Source: CALMFG01 sp963674805
GTDB lineage: Bacteria > Bacillota > Clostridia > Christensenellales > CALMFG01
Assembly: GCA_963674805.2 (NCBI GenBank)
Contig: CAXXNY010000016.1
Location: forward strand, 124,001-188,000
Length of the DNA: 64,000 nt
Direction of reading: 5' to 3'
Shown here: positions 8,583-16,463 of the stretch, piece after piece
Position numbering within the stretch: the first letter of the stretch is position 1
How the letters are laid out: each line of letters opens with the position of its first letter
Translations under genes and position numbers: made by a program
The notes under the pieces: model-generated
What the model was told of the DNA's origin: nothing
What the model saw: the letters and a program-made list of their open reading frames with translations, nothing else
Database searches by the model: none

Positions 8583-9542
8583 CTACGCTGCGAGTTTAAT
8601 GCGCTTAACTTTCTCGCGTTTTGAAATTCTATCAAAGCCGACCGCAAGAATGAGTACCAAGCCTTTAACCACCATCTGATAGTATTCGCCAACATTCATG
8701 ATAATCAGCCCGTTGCTTAAAACACCCATAATCAACGTTCCGATTAAAACTCCCGAAAGTTTCCCTTCGCCGCCGGACATGCTGACGCCGCCGAGTACAA
8801 CCGCAGTGACAACATCCAGCTCGGTACCGTCACCTGCGGACGGCTGGCCGGAATTGATGCGTGTCATTAAAATAACGCCGGCGATGCTGGTCAAAAACGC
8901 ATTCCATGTATATGTGCCGATTTTCATCGCACGGATATTAATTCCGGCTAAGCGTGTTGCCTCTTCGTTTCCGCCCATTGCATAGAAATACCTGCCAAAA
9001 TGGGTGCGGTTTAAAATAAACCCGCCGATTAGGAAAATACAGATCATCACTAGCACCGGAACCGGAATCACCCAGATATACCCTTGGCCAATCATTTTAA
9101 TGCTTTCCGGCAATCCATAAACCGGCAATCCGTTGGTTACGATATATGCAACACCGCGAATGACCGTCATCATACCAAGCGTGGTAATCAACGGCGGAAT
9201 ATCCACGAACTCAACAATACATCCGGTAATGAACCCAAAAGCGGTTGCAACGAGCATTGCAATCAGCATTGCCGGCACAGGGCTCATGCCGCCCTTCACC
9301 ATCAGGGATGATCCCACCACACTGGTGATCGCAAGCAGCGACCCGACCGATAAGTCAATCCCGCCTGTCAGCATGACAAAGCTCATGCCAACCGCTATGA
9401 TTCCCATAATGGAAACCTGTCTTAAAATATTAAATAAATTCTTTAAAGAAAAAAACGCATCTGTTATTAGACTGAAAAATACGACTAATAGAATTAGTAC
9501 GATTAATATTCCATATGTCTGGAAAAACTTTTTAGCATTCAT
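8583..9542 (-). CDS. Sugar ABC transporter permease, CUT2/RbsC type (module A)
   Basis: A 319-residue polytopic inner-membrane permease of the RbsC/MglC family. The family signature GGIDLSVGS is at about 60-68, after two hydrophobic helices. The second typical block (VVLGGVSMSGGEGKL) lies near residue 235 and the C-terminal helix is basic-ended. It would dimerise and couple to the ATPase encoded just upstream; its ATG at 9542 overlaps the ATPase stop by 11 bases. The sequence is notably close to the permease of module F (same NAKKFF/KAKKFF start and YGLPES loop). Substrate specificity cannot be read from it. Confidence 0.95.
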   Translation of the reverse strand: MNAKKFFQTYGILIVLILLVVFFSLITDAFFSLKNLFNILRQVSIMGIIAVGMSFVMLTGGIDLSVGSLLAITSVVGSSLMVKGGMSPVPAMLIAMLVATAFGFITGCIVEFVDIPPLITTLGMMTVIRGVAYIVTNGLPVYGLPESIKMIGQGYIWVIPVPVLVMICIFLIGGFILNRTHFGRYFYAMGGNEEATRLAGINIRAMKIGTYTWNAFLTSIAGVILMTRINSGQPSAGDGTELDVVTAVVLGGVSMSGGEGKLSGVLIGTLIMGVLSNGLIIMNVGEYYQMVVKGLVLILAVGFDRISKREKVKRIKLAA

Positions 9543-11049
9543 TTTTCATTCCCTCACTGTCTTGATTCTCGCGTGCCGCTGCATCCATAATAAGATCCTG
9601 TGTCGCTTCATCAATCGCAATTTCACCGGCTACTTTGCCCTGATTCATGATAATGATACGGTCTGACATCCCCATAATTTCCGGGAGCTCAGAAGAAATC
9701 ATAATAATGGAGTGCCCGTTTTTTACGAGTTCATTCATTAAAAGATATATTTCATGCTTTGCCCCTACATCAATACCCCGTGTCGGTTCATCAAAGATCA
9801 GTATCTGTGACTGTGCCGACAGCCAGCGCGCCAAAACTACTTTTTGCTGGTTCCCGCCCGAAAGGTTTTTAACAAGCTGCCTGGTGGATGGCGTTTTGAT
9901 GCGAAGCTTTTCTACATAGCTGTTAATTTCTTCAGTCTCTTTTTTTCGGTTAATCAAGCCGTTTCTCAGCATCTGCTTGATGCTTGCTAACGTAATATTG
10001 TGGCCAACACTCATTTTCAGCAATACGCCCTGCTGCTTCCTGTCCTCAGGTATCAGCGCAATCCCGTTCTCTTTCGCTTTTCTGGGGGAATCGATATTCA
10101 CCACATTCCCGGACAGCTTGATTTCGCCATACTGTTGCTTATCCGCCCCAAAAATAGCACGTGCAAGTTCCGTTCTTCCGGAGCCGACAAGGCCTGCGAC
10201 GCCAAGGATCTCGCCTCTGTGCAGTTTAAAACTAATGTCTTTCAAAAAGTCACTGGCATAAAGGTGGTTTACCTCTAAAACAACATCTCCGAACTCGCAG
10301 TCTCTCACCGGGAACTGCTCTTTCAGTGTACGCCCCACCATAAGCTTGATTAGCTCTTCACGCGATGTTTCCTGCGTTACTTTTGTTTCTATATATTGTC
10401 CGTCTCTTAACACCGTTACACGATCAGAAATTCTAAACAGCTCTTCTATACGGTGTGAGATGTAGATAATTGTCGTACCCCGGTCTTTTAATCTTTGAAT
10501 CAAATCAAACATTAATTCAACTTCATTATTCGTCAGCGGTGCGGTCGGTTCATCCATCACCAAGACTTTTACATCTCTCGCAGCCGCTTTCACGATTTCA
10601 ACAATCTGTTGATATGCAATCGCTAAATCTTCCACCAACGTTGATGCGTTGATACTGATGCCCAAGGATTCCATGAGTTCGTTTGCTTTTTTCAGCATGG
10701 CCTTCCTGTCCCTGATAATCCCATGGCGAATCTCTGAGCCCAAGAATATATTGTCTGCAATCGACAACGACGGCACTAAATTAAACTCCTGATAAATAAC
10801 GCCAATGCCCGCTTCCTGTGCCATATGCGGTGTCATTTGCTCATAGGCTTTGCCGTCAATAAGAATTTCACCCGAATTCGGAATAATTGCGCCCGACAGA
10901 ACTTTTATCAGCGTTGATTTGCCTGCGCCGTTTTCGCCAAGCAGCGCATGCACCTCGCCTTTTTCAAAGGAAACCGAAACATTATTTAGAGCAACAACAC
11001 CCGGATATGTTTTTGTTATCCCTTTAAGCTCTAAAATTGTATTTCCCAT
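9532..11049 (-). CDS. Sugar ABC transporter ATP-binding protein, CUT2/RbsA type (module A)
   Basis: A 505-residue protein with two fused nucleotide-binding domains, as in RbsA/MglA. Domain 1 has Walker A GENGAGKST at 38-46, a degenerate signature around LAIAYQQIVEI, and Walker B LVMDEPTAPLT. Domain 2 has the usual degenerate Walker A (GLVGSGRTE), a perfect signature LSGGNQQK and Walker B IFDEPTRGIDVG. It powers sugar import through the permease at 8583-9542. The gap from the binding-protein gene contains a hairpin. The start ATG at 11049 follows a GGAGG. Confidence 0.96.
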   Translation of the reverse strand: MGNTILELKGITKTYPGVVALNNVSVSFEKGEVHALLGENGAGKSTLIKVLSGAIIPNSGEILIDGKAYEQMTPHMAQEAGIGVIYQEFNLVPSLSIADNIFLGSEIRHGIIRDRKAMLKKANELMESLGISINASTLVEDLAIAYQQIVEIVKAAARDVKVLVMDEPTAPLTNNEVELMFDLIQRLKDRGTTIIYISHRIEELFRISDRVTVLRDGQYIETKVTQETSREELIKLMVGRTLKEQFPVRDCEFGDVVLEVNHLYASDFLKDISFKLHRGEILGVAGLVGSGRTELARAIFGADKQQYGEIKLSGNVVNIDSPRKAKENGIALIPEDRKQQGVLLKMSVGHNITLASIKQMLRNGLINRKKETEEINSYVEKLRIKTPSTRQLVKNLSGGNQQKVVLARWLSAQSQILIFDEPTRGIDVGAKHEIYLLMNELVKNGHSIIMISSELPEIMGMSDRIIIMNQGKVAGEIAIDEATQDLIMDAAARENQDSEGMKNEC

Positions 11050-11080
11050 CTTTTGTTCCTCCCTAACCTTTTGTTAAAAA

Positions 11081-11109
11081 GTATGGGGCCTAAGGTCTAG
11101 ACCCCATAC
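11081..11109 (-). other. Intercistronic hairpin after binding-protein gene A
   Basis: GTATGGGG (11081-11088) pairs with CCCCATAC (11102-11109) around a 13-base loop. It lies between the binding-protein stop and the ATPase ribosome binding site, with no T-run after it. It probably stabilises the upstream message or lowers downstream expression. Confidence 0.65.
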
Positions 11110-11120
11110 ACTATACGTTC

Positions 11121-12119
11121 TTATTGAACATAGTCCGCAATGTTATCTGCGGTTACCGGAACAAGGTCTTGTAAGTAATCTTTTTCATAAGGTTCACCAT
11201 TCATTGCAGCGAGTGCGAGTTCAACGCATTTTGCGCCGGCAATGCTCGGAGCCTGGTCGACCGTTATACGGAAGATACCGCCGTCAGCAACCTTCGCAAT
11301 ACCTTCCGGTGTTGCATCGATGCCGCCGATTAGGTATTGGTCACCGTCCATACCTGCCGCCATAAATGCTTCATATGCACCCAGTGTACCCCCGTCGTTG
11401 ATACCCAATACAATGCGCAGATTTGGATGTGCCTGAATGAAGCCTTCGGTTACGTCCATACCTGTTTGGGGATCACCAGCGGTTGCGTCTGCTACGAATT
11501 CAACATTCGGCGCATATTCGTGCACACCTTCAATGATACCGTTTTTACGGTTGATAACCTGTGCTAAAACATCATAGTTTAAAACACCGGCTTCGATCGT
11601 TTCTTCGGTACCCCAGTTTTCAGCAATCCATTTTCCAGCGGCTGTGCCCAGTGTATAGCCCATGTCGTACTCGTCGGCAGCAACCCATGCATCATATTCG
11701 GCTAATTTCGAAGTATGTGCAACAACAATAATACCTTCTTCTCTTGCCTTTTGAACAACCGGTAAAATCGCTTCCGGGTCAACGGCTGTAACGATTATCG
11801 CTTTACATCCTGATGCGATAAAGTTCTCAAGCGCTTCAACCTGTTTTTCGATTTTGTCTTCAGAGTCATTAATCAGGATTTCAACGTTGCGCTCTTCACC
11901 ATACGCTTTAGCAGCTTCTGTTAAAGCCACAAAGAACGGGTTTGAAAGATTAAGCGTTGACATACCAATTTTGATAACCTCATCTTCAGGTGCTTCGCTA
12001 GCTTCTTCAGCCGCCTGCTCTTGTGGTTCTTCAGGAATCGGCGCAGTCGTTGAGCAGCCTGTTACCATTAACAGCGCTGTCAACACCAATACAACAACCA
12101 CTAAAAAAGATTTCTTCAT
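11121..12119 (-). CDS. Sugar-binding lipoprotein, CUT2 type (module A)
   Basis: A 332-residue periplasmic-binding-protein-like lipoprotein (Peripla_BP_4, ribose/galactose-binding class). The chosen start is the ATG at 12119, six bases after AAGGAGG; the frame is open further upstream but without a site. The signal peptide ends in a lipobox with Cys at about 22 (VTGC), followed by a long acidic linker rich in Glu/Pro/Ala. The mature domain begins EVIKIGMSTLNLSNPFF. It would capture an extracellular sugar and present it to the permease. The next gene downstream is its ATPase. Confidence 0.95.
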   Translation of the reverse strand: MKKSFLVVVVLVLTALLMVTGCSTTAPIPEEPQEQAAEEASEAPEDEVIKIGMSTLNLSNPFFVALTEAAKAYGEERNVEILINDSEDKIEKQVEALENFIASGCKAIIVTAVDPEAILPVVQKAREEGIIVVAHTSKLAEYDAWVAADEYDMGYTLGTAAGKWIAENWGTEETIEAGVLNYDVLAQVINRKNGIIEGVHEYAPNVEFVADATAGDPQTGMDVTEGFIQAHPNLRIVLGINDGGTLGAYEAFMAAGMDGDQYLIGGIDATPEGIAKVADGGIFRITVDQAPSIAGAKCVELALAAMNGEPYEKDYLQDLVPVTADNIADYVQ

Positions 12120-12218
12120 TTGTTTCCTCCTTAAATTTCCCGAAATACCCAGCACTTTTTTTCTTTTATCAAACATGATAAAATAAGTTGCTACATATTT
12201 CATAGTAGTTATTGCAAT

Positions 12219-12257
12219 ACAGAGCGAGTTAGTCTTATGCGGAAAGACTCGCTCTGT
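12219..12257. other. Inverted repeat between lacI-type gene and binding-protein gene A
   Basis: ACAGAGCGAGT (12219-12229) and ACTCGCTCTGT (12247-12257) form a perfect 11-bp stem. No T-run follows on either strand, so this is not a standard terminator. It may be an attenuator-like or processing hairpin in the module A transcript. Confidence 0.6.
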
Positions 12258-12278
12258 TTGCAAATTTATATAAAACTA

Positions 12279-13292
12279 TTATGAACTTTCTCTTATGATA
12301 AATTCCGGTTCGAAGATGATTCGATTTTCTGTTTCTTGCTCATTGATTTGAGCAATTAAAATCTCGGCGGCCTTTTGGCCGATTTCTTTAATAGGCTGTG
12401 CAATTGTTGTCAGGGTTGGTTGTACATACTCGCAAAGGTCTATATTATCGTAGCCGATTACTTTTACCTGCTCGGGAATTTTGTATCCGTTTGCGTTTAA
12501 GTATCGAATTGCGCCAATTGCAATAATATCGATTGAGGCCATAATAGCGTCCGGCGGATTATCAAGGCCCATCAAGTATTCTGCACCGCGCATCCCGGCT
12601 TCCAGATGTGATATCTTCACATCAGCTTTATCCAACTGGAAAACCAGATCACGGTCAAACTCATACTGTGATTCCATAACGCCTTGTTTATACCCTTCAT
12701 AGCGGTGGTGTACAACGCTGATCTCGGCGGGAACGCGTATGTATCCGACACGTTTGCATCCCTTTTGATGCAGATATTGAACCGCTTTTTTACTCGCTTC
12801 ATATCCTTCGGTCAACACATAGGAGACATTCTCGTCTTCTTTAAAATTTTTATCCATAAAAACAACGGGAGTTGTTTTTGAGAGCTCTGTAAAAAAATCT
12901 GCTGTTTTTTCAGATTTAATATAAGTGTTATATATAATCCCATCTATATTGCGTTTTACTAAATCTTGTGCATACTCAATTTCGTTCACAATGTTTTTGT
13001 GGGTGTTGCAAATCATGACCATATAATCATTTTGCAACGCCACTTCTTCAACCCCAATAAACTGCTGGTTGTAGAAAACATTGGAATAATCCGGTATGAG
13101 CAATGCAATGGTCCTGGTTTTTCCGGTTCGGATACCTCTGCCGAAAAAGCTTGGTGTGTAGTTCAAGCTTTCCATTGCATTTTCAACCCTTTGCCGTGTC
13201 TCGTCTTTAACACTCTCAGGATTATTTAATACACGCGAAACGGTTGTTTTAGATACACCGGCTTCTTTCGCAACGTCCCAAATATTTGCCAC
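12279..13292 (-). CDS. LacI-family transcriptional regulator (module A)
   Basis: A 337-residue LacI/GalR repressor. The start is taken as the GTG at 13292, preceded by GAAGGG and giving VANIWDVAKEAG. An ATG at 13325 is in frame, but it overlaps an operator palindrome and would add residues not typical of the family. The HTH (about 3-24) contains GVSKTTVSRVLN, followed by the hinge helix and a periplasmic-binding-protein-like effector domain (about 60-335). It lies upstream of the rhamnose-type transporter and enzymes. Its own leader carries three perfect 14-bp palindromes, so autoregulation and control of module A are likely. Confidence 0.94.
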   Translation of the reverse strand: MANIWDVAKEAGVSKTTVSRVLNNPESVKDETRQRVENAMESLNYTPSFFGRGIRTGKTRTIALLIPDYSNVFYNQQFIGVEEVALQNDYMVMICNTHKNIVNEIEYAQDLVKRNIDGIIYNTYIKSEKTADFFTELSKTTPVVFMDKNFKEDENVSYVLTEGYEASKKAVQYLHQKGCKRVGYIRVPAEISVVHHRYEGYKQGVMESQYEFDRDLVFQLDKADVKISHLEAGMRGAEYLMGLDNPPDAIMASIDIIAIGAIRYLNANGYKIPEQVKVIGYDNIDLCEYVQPTLTTIAQPIKEIGQKAAEILIAQINEQETENRIIFEPEFIIRESS

Positions 13293-13310
13293 AATACGCA
13301 CCCTTCGCAA

Positions 13311-13387
13311 TGGTAATATTACCAATTGCTAAATTTTTTTATGGTAATATTACCAATTCACTTCAAAAAAATTTGGTAATATTACCA
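13311..13387. promoter_or_regulatory. Three identical LacI-type operators (TGGTAATATTACCA)
   Basis: The perfect palindrome TGGTAATATTACCA occurs at 13311-13324, 13342-13355 and 13374-13387. Copies start 31 and 32 bases apart, about three helical turns, so all face the same side of DNA. All three lie between the predicted transcription start and the regulator's start codon. The centre is AT rather than the common CG of LacI-family operators. Confidence 0.85.
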
Positions 13388-13400
13388 CTCGAGATAATTC

Positions 13401-13429
13401 AATATATCATTGCGCATTTTGTTTGTCAA
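13401..13429 (-). promoter_or_regulatory. Sigma-A promoter of module A regulator/operon
   Basis: On the minus strand TTGACA (13424-13429), a 17-base spacer and TATATT (13401-13406) form a near-consensus promoter. The first operator begins about 14 bases downstream of the -10. Confidence 0.8.
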
Positions 13430-13540
13430 TAACTTCTTCATCAAAATAATCAACAATACTCGGATATTGATGATATTCGTTTCTAACGGATGTAATCTAT
13501 CTATCTTAAATGTGGTATAATAGTAATGGAGGCGAGTGGT

Positions 13541-13726
13541 ATGAATAAAGAAAGATTTGCGATCTTTACCACTTCTTTTGTCTGCTTTTTGGTTATTTTA
13601 GTTTGTATCATCCTAATATTTGCTGCCGGTTTCTTTATTGGCAGGGCAACAATGGCGCCCAAAGACACTTCAGGCATCAGTTCCGCCCTTCAATGTGATA
13701 CGGGCATTCTCATTAACAGCATCTAA
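13541..13726 (+). CDS. Small single-pass membrane protein, unknown function
   Basis: A 61-residue protein with one strongly hydrophobic segment at about residues 7-34, including a GFFIGR end. It has a short polar C-terminus with one cysteine. The ATG at 13541 follows GGAGG by eight bases; an ATG at 13526 would include the ribosome binding site in the gene and is rejected. An extended -10 (TGGTATAAT, 13513-13521) lies just upstream, though the implied leader is very short. It is followed by a clear terminator. I recognise no family. It could be a membrane-bound regulator peptide or stress peptide, but nothing shows this. Confidence 0.6.
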   Translation: MNKERFAIFTTSFVCFLVILVCIILIFAAGFFIGRATMAPKDTSGISSALQCDTGILINSI

Positions 13727-13796
13727 AAATCCGGTAGATACCTGAAATCTCGTGCGCTATTTCTTCAGCGTACAGCCAAAGAAGCGGCATAAAAAA

Positions 13797-13835
13797 GCCC
13801 TGTAACAGTAAACCATTTCGTTACAGCGCTTTTAA
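13797..13835. terminator. Bidirectional intrinsic terminator
   Basis: A stem around CTGTAAC/GTTACAG (13800-13826, extended by GC pairs past one mismatch) is flanked by a six-base A-run on the left and TTTTAATTTT on the right. It can end both the small membrane protein transcript and the minus-strand kinase-like gene. Confidence 0.8.
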
Positions 13836-13901
13836 TTTTGTCTTCGTATAAATGGTGGAACACCCCACATTCTTAATACGCATTGTGTATACAGCAGGTA
13901 A

Positions 13902-14564
13902 TTAATCAGGTCGAAATGCTTTCAATACTGCATCCTTAAGGATATTGTCAACTTGGATCGATTTTATGCTGTCTTCCTGATCAAAGTGCCTCTTATCAAT
14001 GTTTTCGGCTGCTTCAATAATCCAATTTGTCGCACATTCCTCACTTACGGTACCAGTATCGATAGCAAGATTGAACCAGTTTGCTTCATTTGGATTGGCT
14101 TTATAAAATGTATGAATAAAGTTGTGTCTTTGATGGTCTTGCTGTATGACATAATTGCTCGCTTCTTCATAGTCTTTCATATCCATAGATTTCATCGTAC
14201 GCGCTACGCGAACCTCAAACGGTGCGCGAACAAGAACATTTAAAACATCCTTATATCCATTTAAAAGAACGAACCCGGCTCTGCCTGCTAATACAATATT
14301 GTTAATGTTTGCAAATGCACGCATGGTTTTGCTGAACATATTGATTATTTCGTCTATTTTTGTTGCTTTATAATAACTTGATGAGATATCCCAGATATTG
14401 TGAGTAGAATTGTAAACCCCTTCAAAAGCAACCATGCCATACTCCAGCAGCACTTTCTCGATGAGTTTTTTATCAACATATTCATATTTTAATGACTGTG
14501 CAACCTTATGACCTATCGATGTACCTAAGCTTCCAAATTCTCGTGAAATCGTAACAACTGCCAT
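13902..14564 (-). CDS. Cytidylate kinase-like family protein
   Basis: A 220-residue P-loop protein of the cytidylate kinase-like family (Cytidylate_kin2). The N-terminus MAVVTISREFGSLGTSIG is the characteristic modified P-loop start and identifies the start at 14564. The frame is open to 14600 but that extension is not family-like. It also has the LAGRAGFVLL strand and an RVARTM region typical of the LID side. These proteins are common in Clostridia and their nucleotide substrate is not established. It is a single-gene unit with no link to the sugar modules. Confidence 0.85.
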   Translation of the reverse strand: MAVVTISREFGSLGTSIGHKVAQSLKYEYVDKKLIEKVLLEYGMVAFEGVYNSTHNIWDISSSYYKATKIDEIINMFSKTMRAFANINNIVLAGRAGFVLLNGYKDVLNVLVRAPFEVRVARTMKSMDMKDYEEASNYVIQQDHQRHNFIHTFYKANPNEANWFNLAIDTGTVSEECATNWIIEAAENIDKRHFDQEDSIKSIQVDNILKDAVLKAFRPD

Positions 14565-15116
14565 TTTAAACACCGCCTTCCATAGCAGGGTCAACACCAT
14601 TCACACTTAAATTTTATCATTTTAAACAGCAATTATCAAATTTGTGTCCGGATAATATCCCAAAAATGTTACCGTCATGTTAGTAGTTAGTCACAATATC
14701 TCCTGTATATCCTGCACGAAGATAGAGGCTTCTCACTTTGGGCCTTGGGTATTAAAAAAATCCGAGAATTCGGGCTTTATCATTGATACGGGCAACCGGG
14801 GCCTATCCTGCATGGCTTCCAATTCATACGGTTCCCAATTGCAATTTGAGTTTTCCTCCGTACTTGGTTATTTCTTTTTATGATCATTTTATACAGAAAA
14901 GCGTAAACTCATGCGCTTTTAGTTCATATCCACACGCTATACACCATAGTTTTTCGGCCACGTATGACATATTTGTGGCATGGAGCATTAATCAATGCCA
15001 TTAAAAAATAACATCTTTCTGGTTCCGTATTTTTTTGTTTATTCAAATATATGGCAGCATGTCAGGCTAATCTCAATCATGTCACATTAGTATTATCAAA
15101 TTCGCCTAATAAACTT
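14565..15116. other. Gene-free stretch containing repeat scar copy 1
   Basis: No credible gene is seen. From 14754 to about 14990 the sequence is related to that at 54665-54900. Both share a terminator-like palindrome, a degenerate tRNA-Leu-like block, ATCATTTTATACAGA (14883-14897 and 54794-54808) and TGACATATTTGTG (14965-14977 and 54878-54890). The remainder (14600-14750, 14990-15116) shows nothing recognisable. Confidence 0.7.
14754..14990 (-). repeat. Decayed att-like/tRNA-Leu-related repeat, copy 1
   Basis: Read on the minus strand it runs: a short flank, an anticodon-arm-like block (GCAATTGGGAACCGTATG), a degraded T-arm, then a weakened terminator palindrome with an A/T run. It is the most degraded of the copies, but it aligns across about 230 bases with the copy at 54.7 kb, and 28 of 34 bases around 14766-14799 match the copy at 18.26 kb. 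Confidence 0.55.
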
Positions 15117-16463
15117 TTAAAATGGTGTATATTCCAGAAGTTCAAACGCGGTAATTTCAAACTGAGTTCCCTCGGGGAAGCTGCTTAAATCGATAGTGAT
15201 TTCGTCAATCATGTTATACAGCCAGTTTGGATTTACGCCCATGGGGACCAGCAGATGGCCTTCACCGACACAACATGAAACACGCTGATAAGCGTCTTTT
15301 TCTTTGTTCCCGCCATTAAAATAAAAGGATACCCAGAATAAATCTTTTTTATTAAACGCTGTATTTAGGTCAAAATATATAAAGTCATTTGTCGCGCCGT
15401 TGAAAGCCTGATTAAACTGATAAGTAATCGTTGCTTGTCCAGATTGGCTAATCGTATATGTTTCACCTTTTTTTTCGATTCCTTCAAGAAAAACGCTGAT
15501 TCTATCAAAATCAATCGATGTATCCCGGCTGAATCGATGTTCCAACGATTGATAGGATTTCCCCCATGATGCGGACGAAAGGCCTAAATTAAAGGCGCCG
15601 TATTCCTGACGTTTTAAAAACGCTTTGTTAATATCTTCCGACGACTTTATATCCCTGCCGAAATATTCATTGTAATAATCCCTTGAAATCAAAATAAAAT
15701 TGTTCGCCTCCATGGTCATGACATAGTTATCGTCCAATAGAAGCTGTTTATAGATATAATAATTATGCAGCCGCATTAGTTCGGTATTGTTGATAATGAT
15801 ATTCGGCATATTTTCAGCATTATCCAAATAGTACTTCTGCATTTCGCTGCTTAACGCCACAAACGAACCGGCTGTTGAAAATCCCACTTCTTTATTTAAA
15901 ATGAAATAATATGACTGTCTCCCATCAAATGACCAAAATGAGGTGTCATAGCGATTGACAATTTCAATGAGATTTGTTAATTTCTTTAGCGGTTCTTCCT
16001 GGATAAATCCATATCCCAGATTGGGCACACCTAAGTTACTTTCTTCAATATAGATATCTTCTTCGCTGACAGGAAAAGAATAGGCAAATTTAGGCTGTAC
16101 CCCGGGTGTGATAAGTGTGAACGACCAGACAGATAAAGATATCAGAATGATATAGAGATAGGCCCTGCCGTTGGTGCTTTCGGCGTACAGTTTAAGCAAT
16201 GCCGTAAAGAATACAATAGTAATGAATTTATAAATATAAGCATTCCGGGCTAAATAGGAAGCAGGGTCCATTCGGATAATCGTAAAGTTATACGCAAAAA
16301 TAGTATAGATAATTGAGAAAAGCAGTGCACTTATAACTTGGGTCTTCTTCGCCTCATGCCAGAAAGCTTTTGTGCAAATAAGAATCACAACCGGGAAAAG
16401 AATAATCATGCTCAGCAATATTATCTGATACAGCATGTCTCCGTAGTGCAGGCTTTTAATCAC
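15117..16463 (-). CDS. Membrane protein with large extracytoplasmic domain, unknown function
   Basis: A 448-residue protein with about four transmembrane helices in the first 130 residues. A large, probably external, domain follows (about 140-448) and looks beta-rich and polar. The last 100 residues resemble a jelly-roll-like sugar or surface domain, but I recognise no family. The start is a GTG that overlaps the TGA stop of the preceding membrane protein (GTGA), so the two are translationally coupled. They may once have been a single larger protein of the glycosyltransferase-like polytopic type with a C-terminal exposed domain. A surface role is inferred. Confidence 0.7.
   Translation of the reverse strand: MIKSLHYGDMLYQIILLSMIILFPVVILICTKAFWHEAKKTQVISALLFSIIYTIFAYNFTIIRMDPASYLARNAYIYKFITIVFFTALLKLYAESTNGRAYLYIILISLSVWSFTLITPGVQPKFAYSFPVSEEDIYIEESNLGVPNLGYGFIQEEPLKKLTNLIEIVNRYDTSFWSFDGRQSYYFILNKEVGFSTAGSFVALSSEMQKYYLDNAENMPNIIINNTELMRLHNYYIYKQLLLDDNYVMTMEANNFILISRDYYNEYFGRDIKSSEDINKAFLKRQEYGAFNLGLSSASWGKSYQSLEHRFSRDTSIDFDRISVFLEGIEKKGETYTISQSGQATITYQFNQAFNGATNDFIYFDLNTAFNKKDLFWVSFYFNGGNKEKDAYQRVSCCVGEGHLLVPMGVNPNWLYNMIDEITIDLSSFPEGTQFEITAFELLEYTPF

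Noticed and set aside
12219..12257. Terminator for the module A LacI gene
   Set aside because: The stem is perfect but neither strand has a T-run after it, so I list it only as an inverted repeat.
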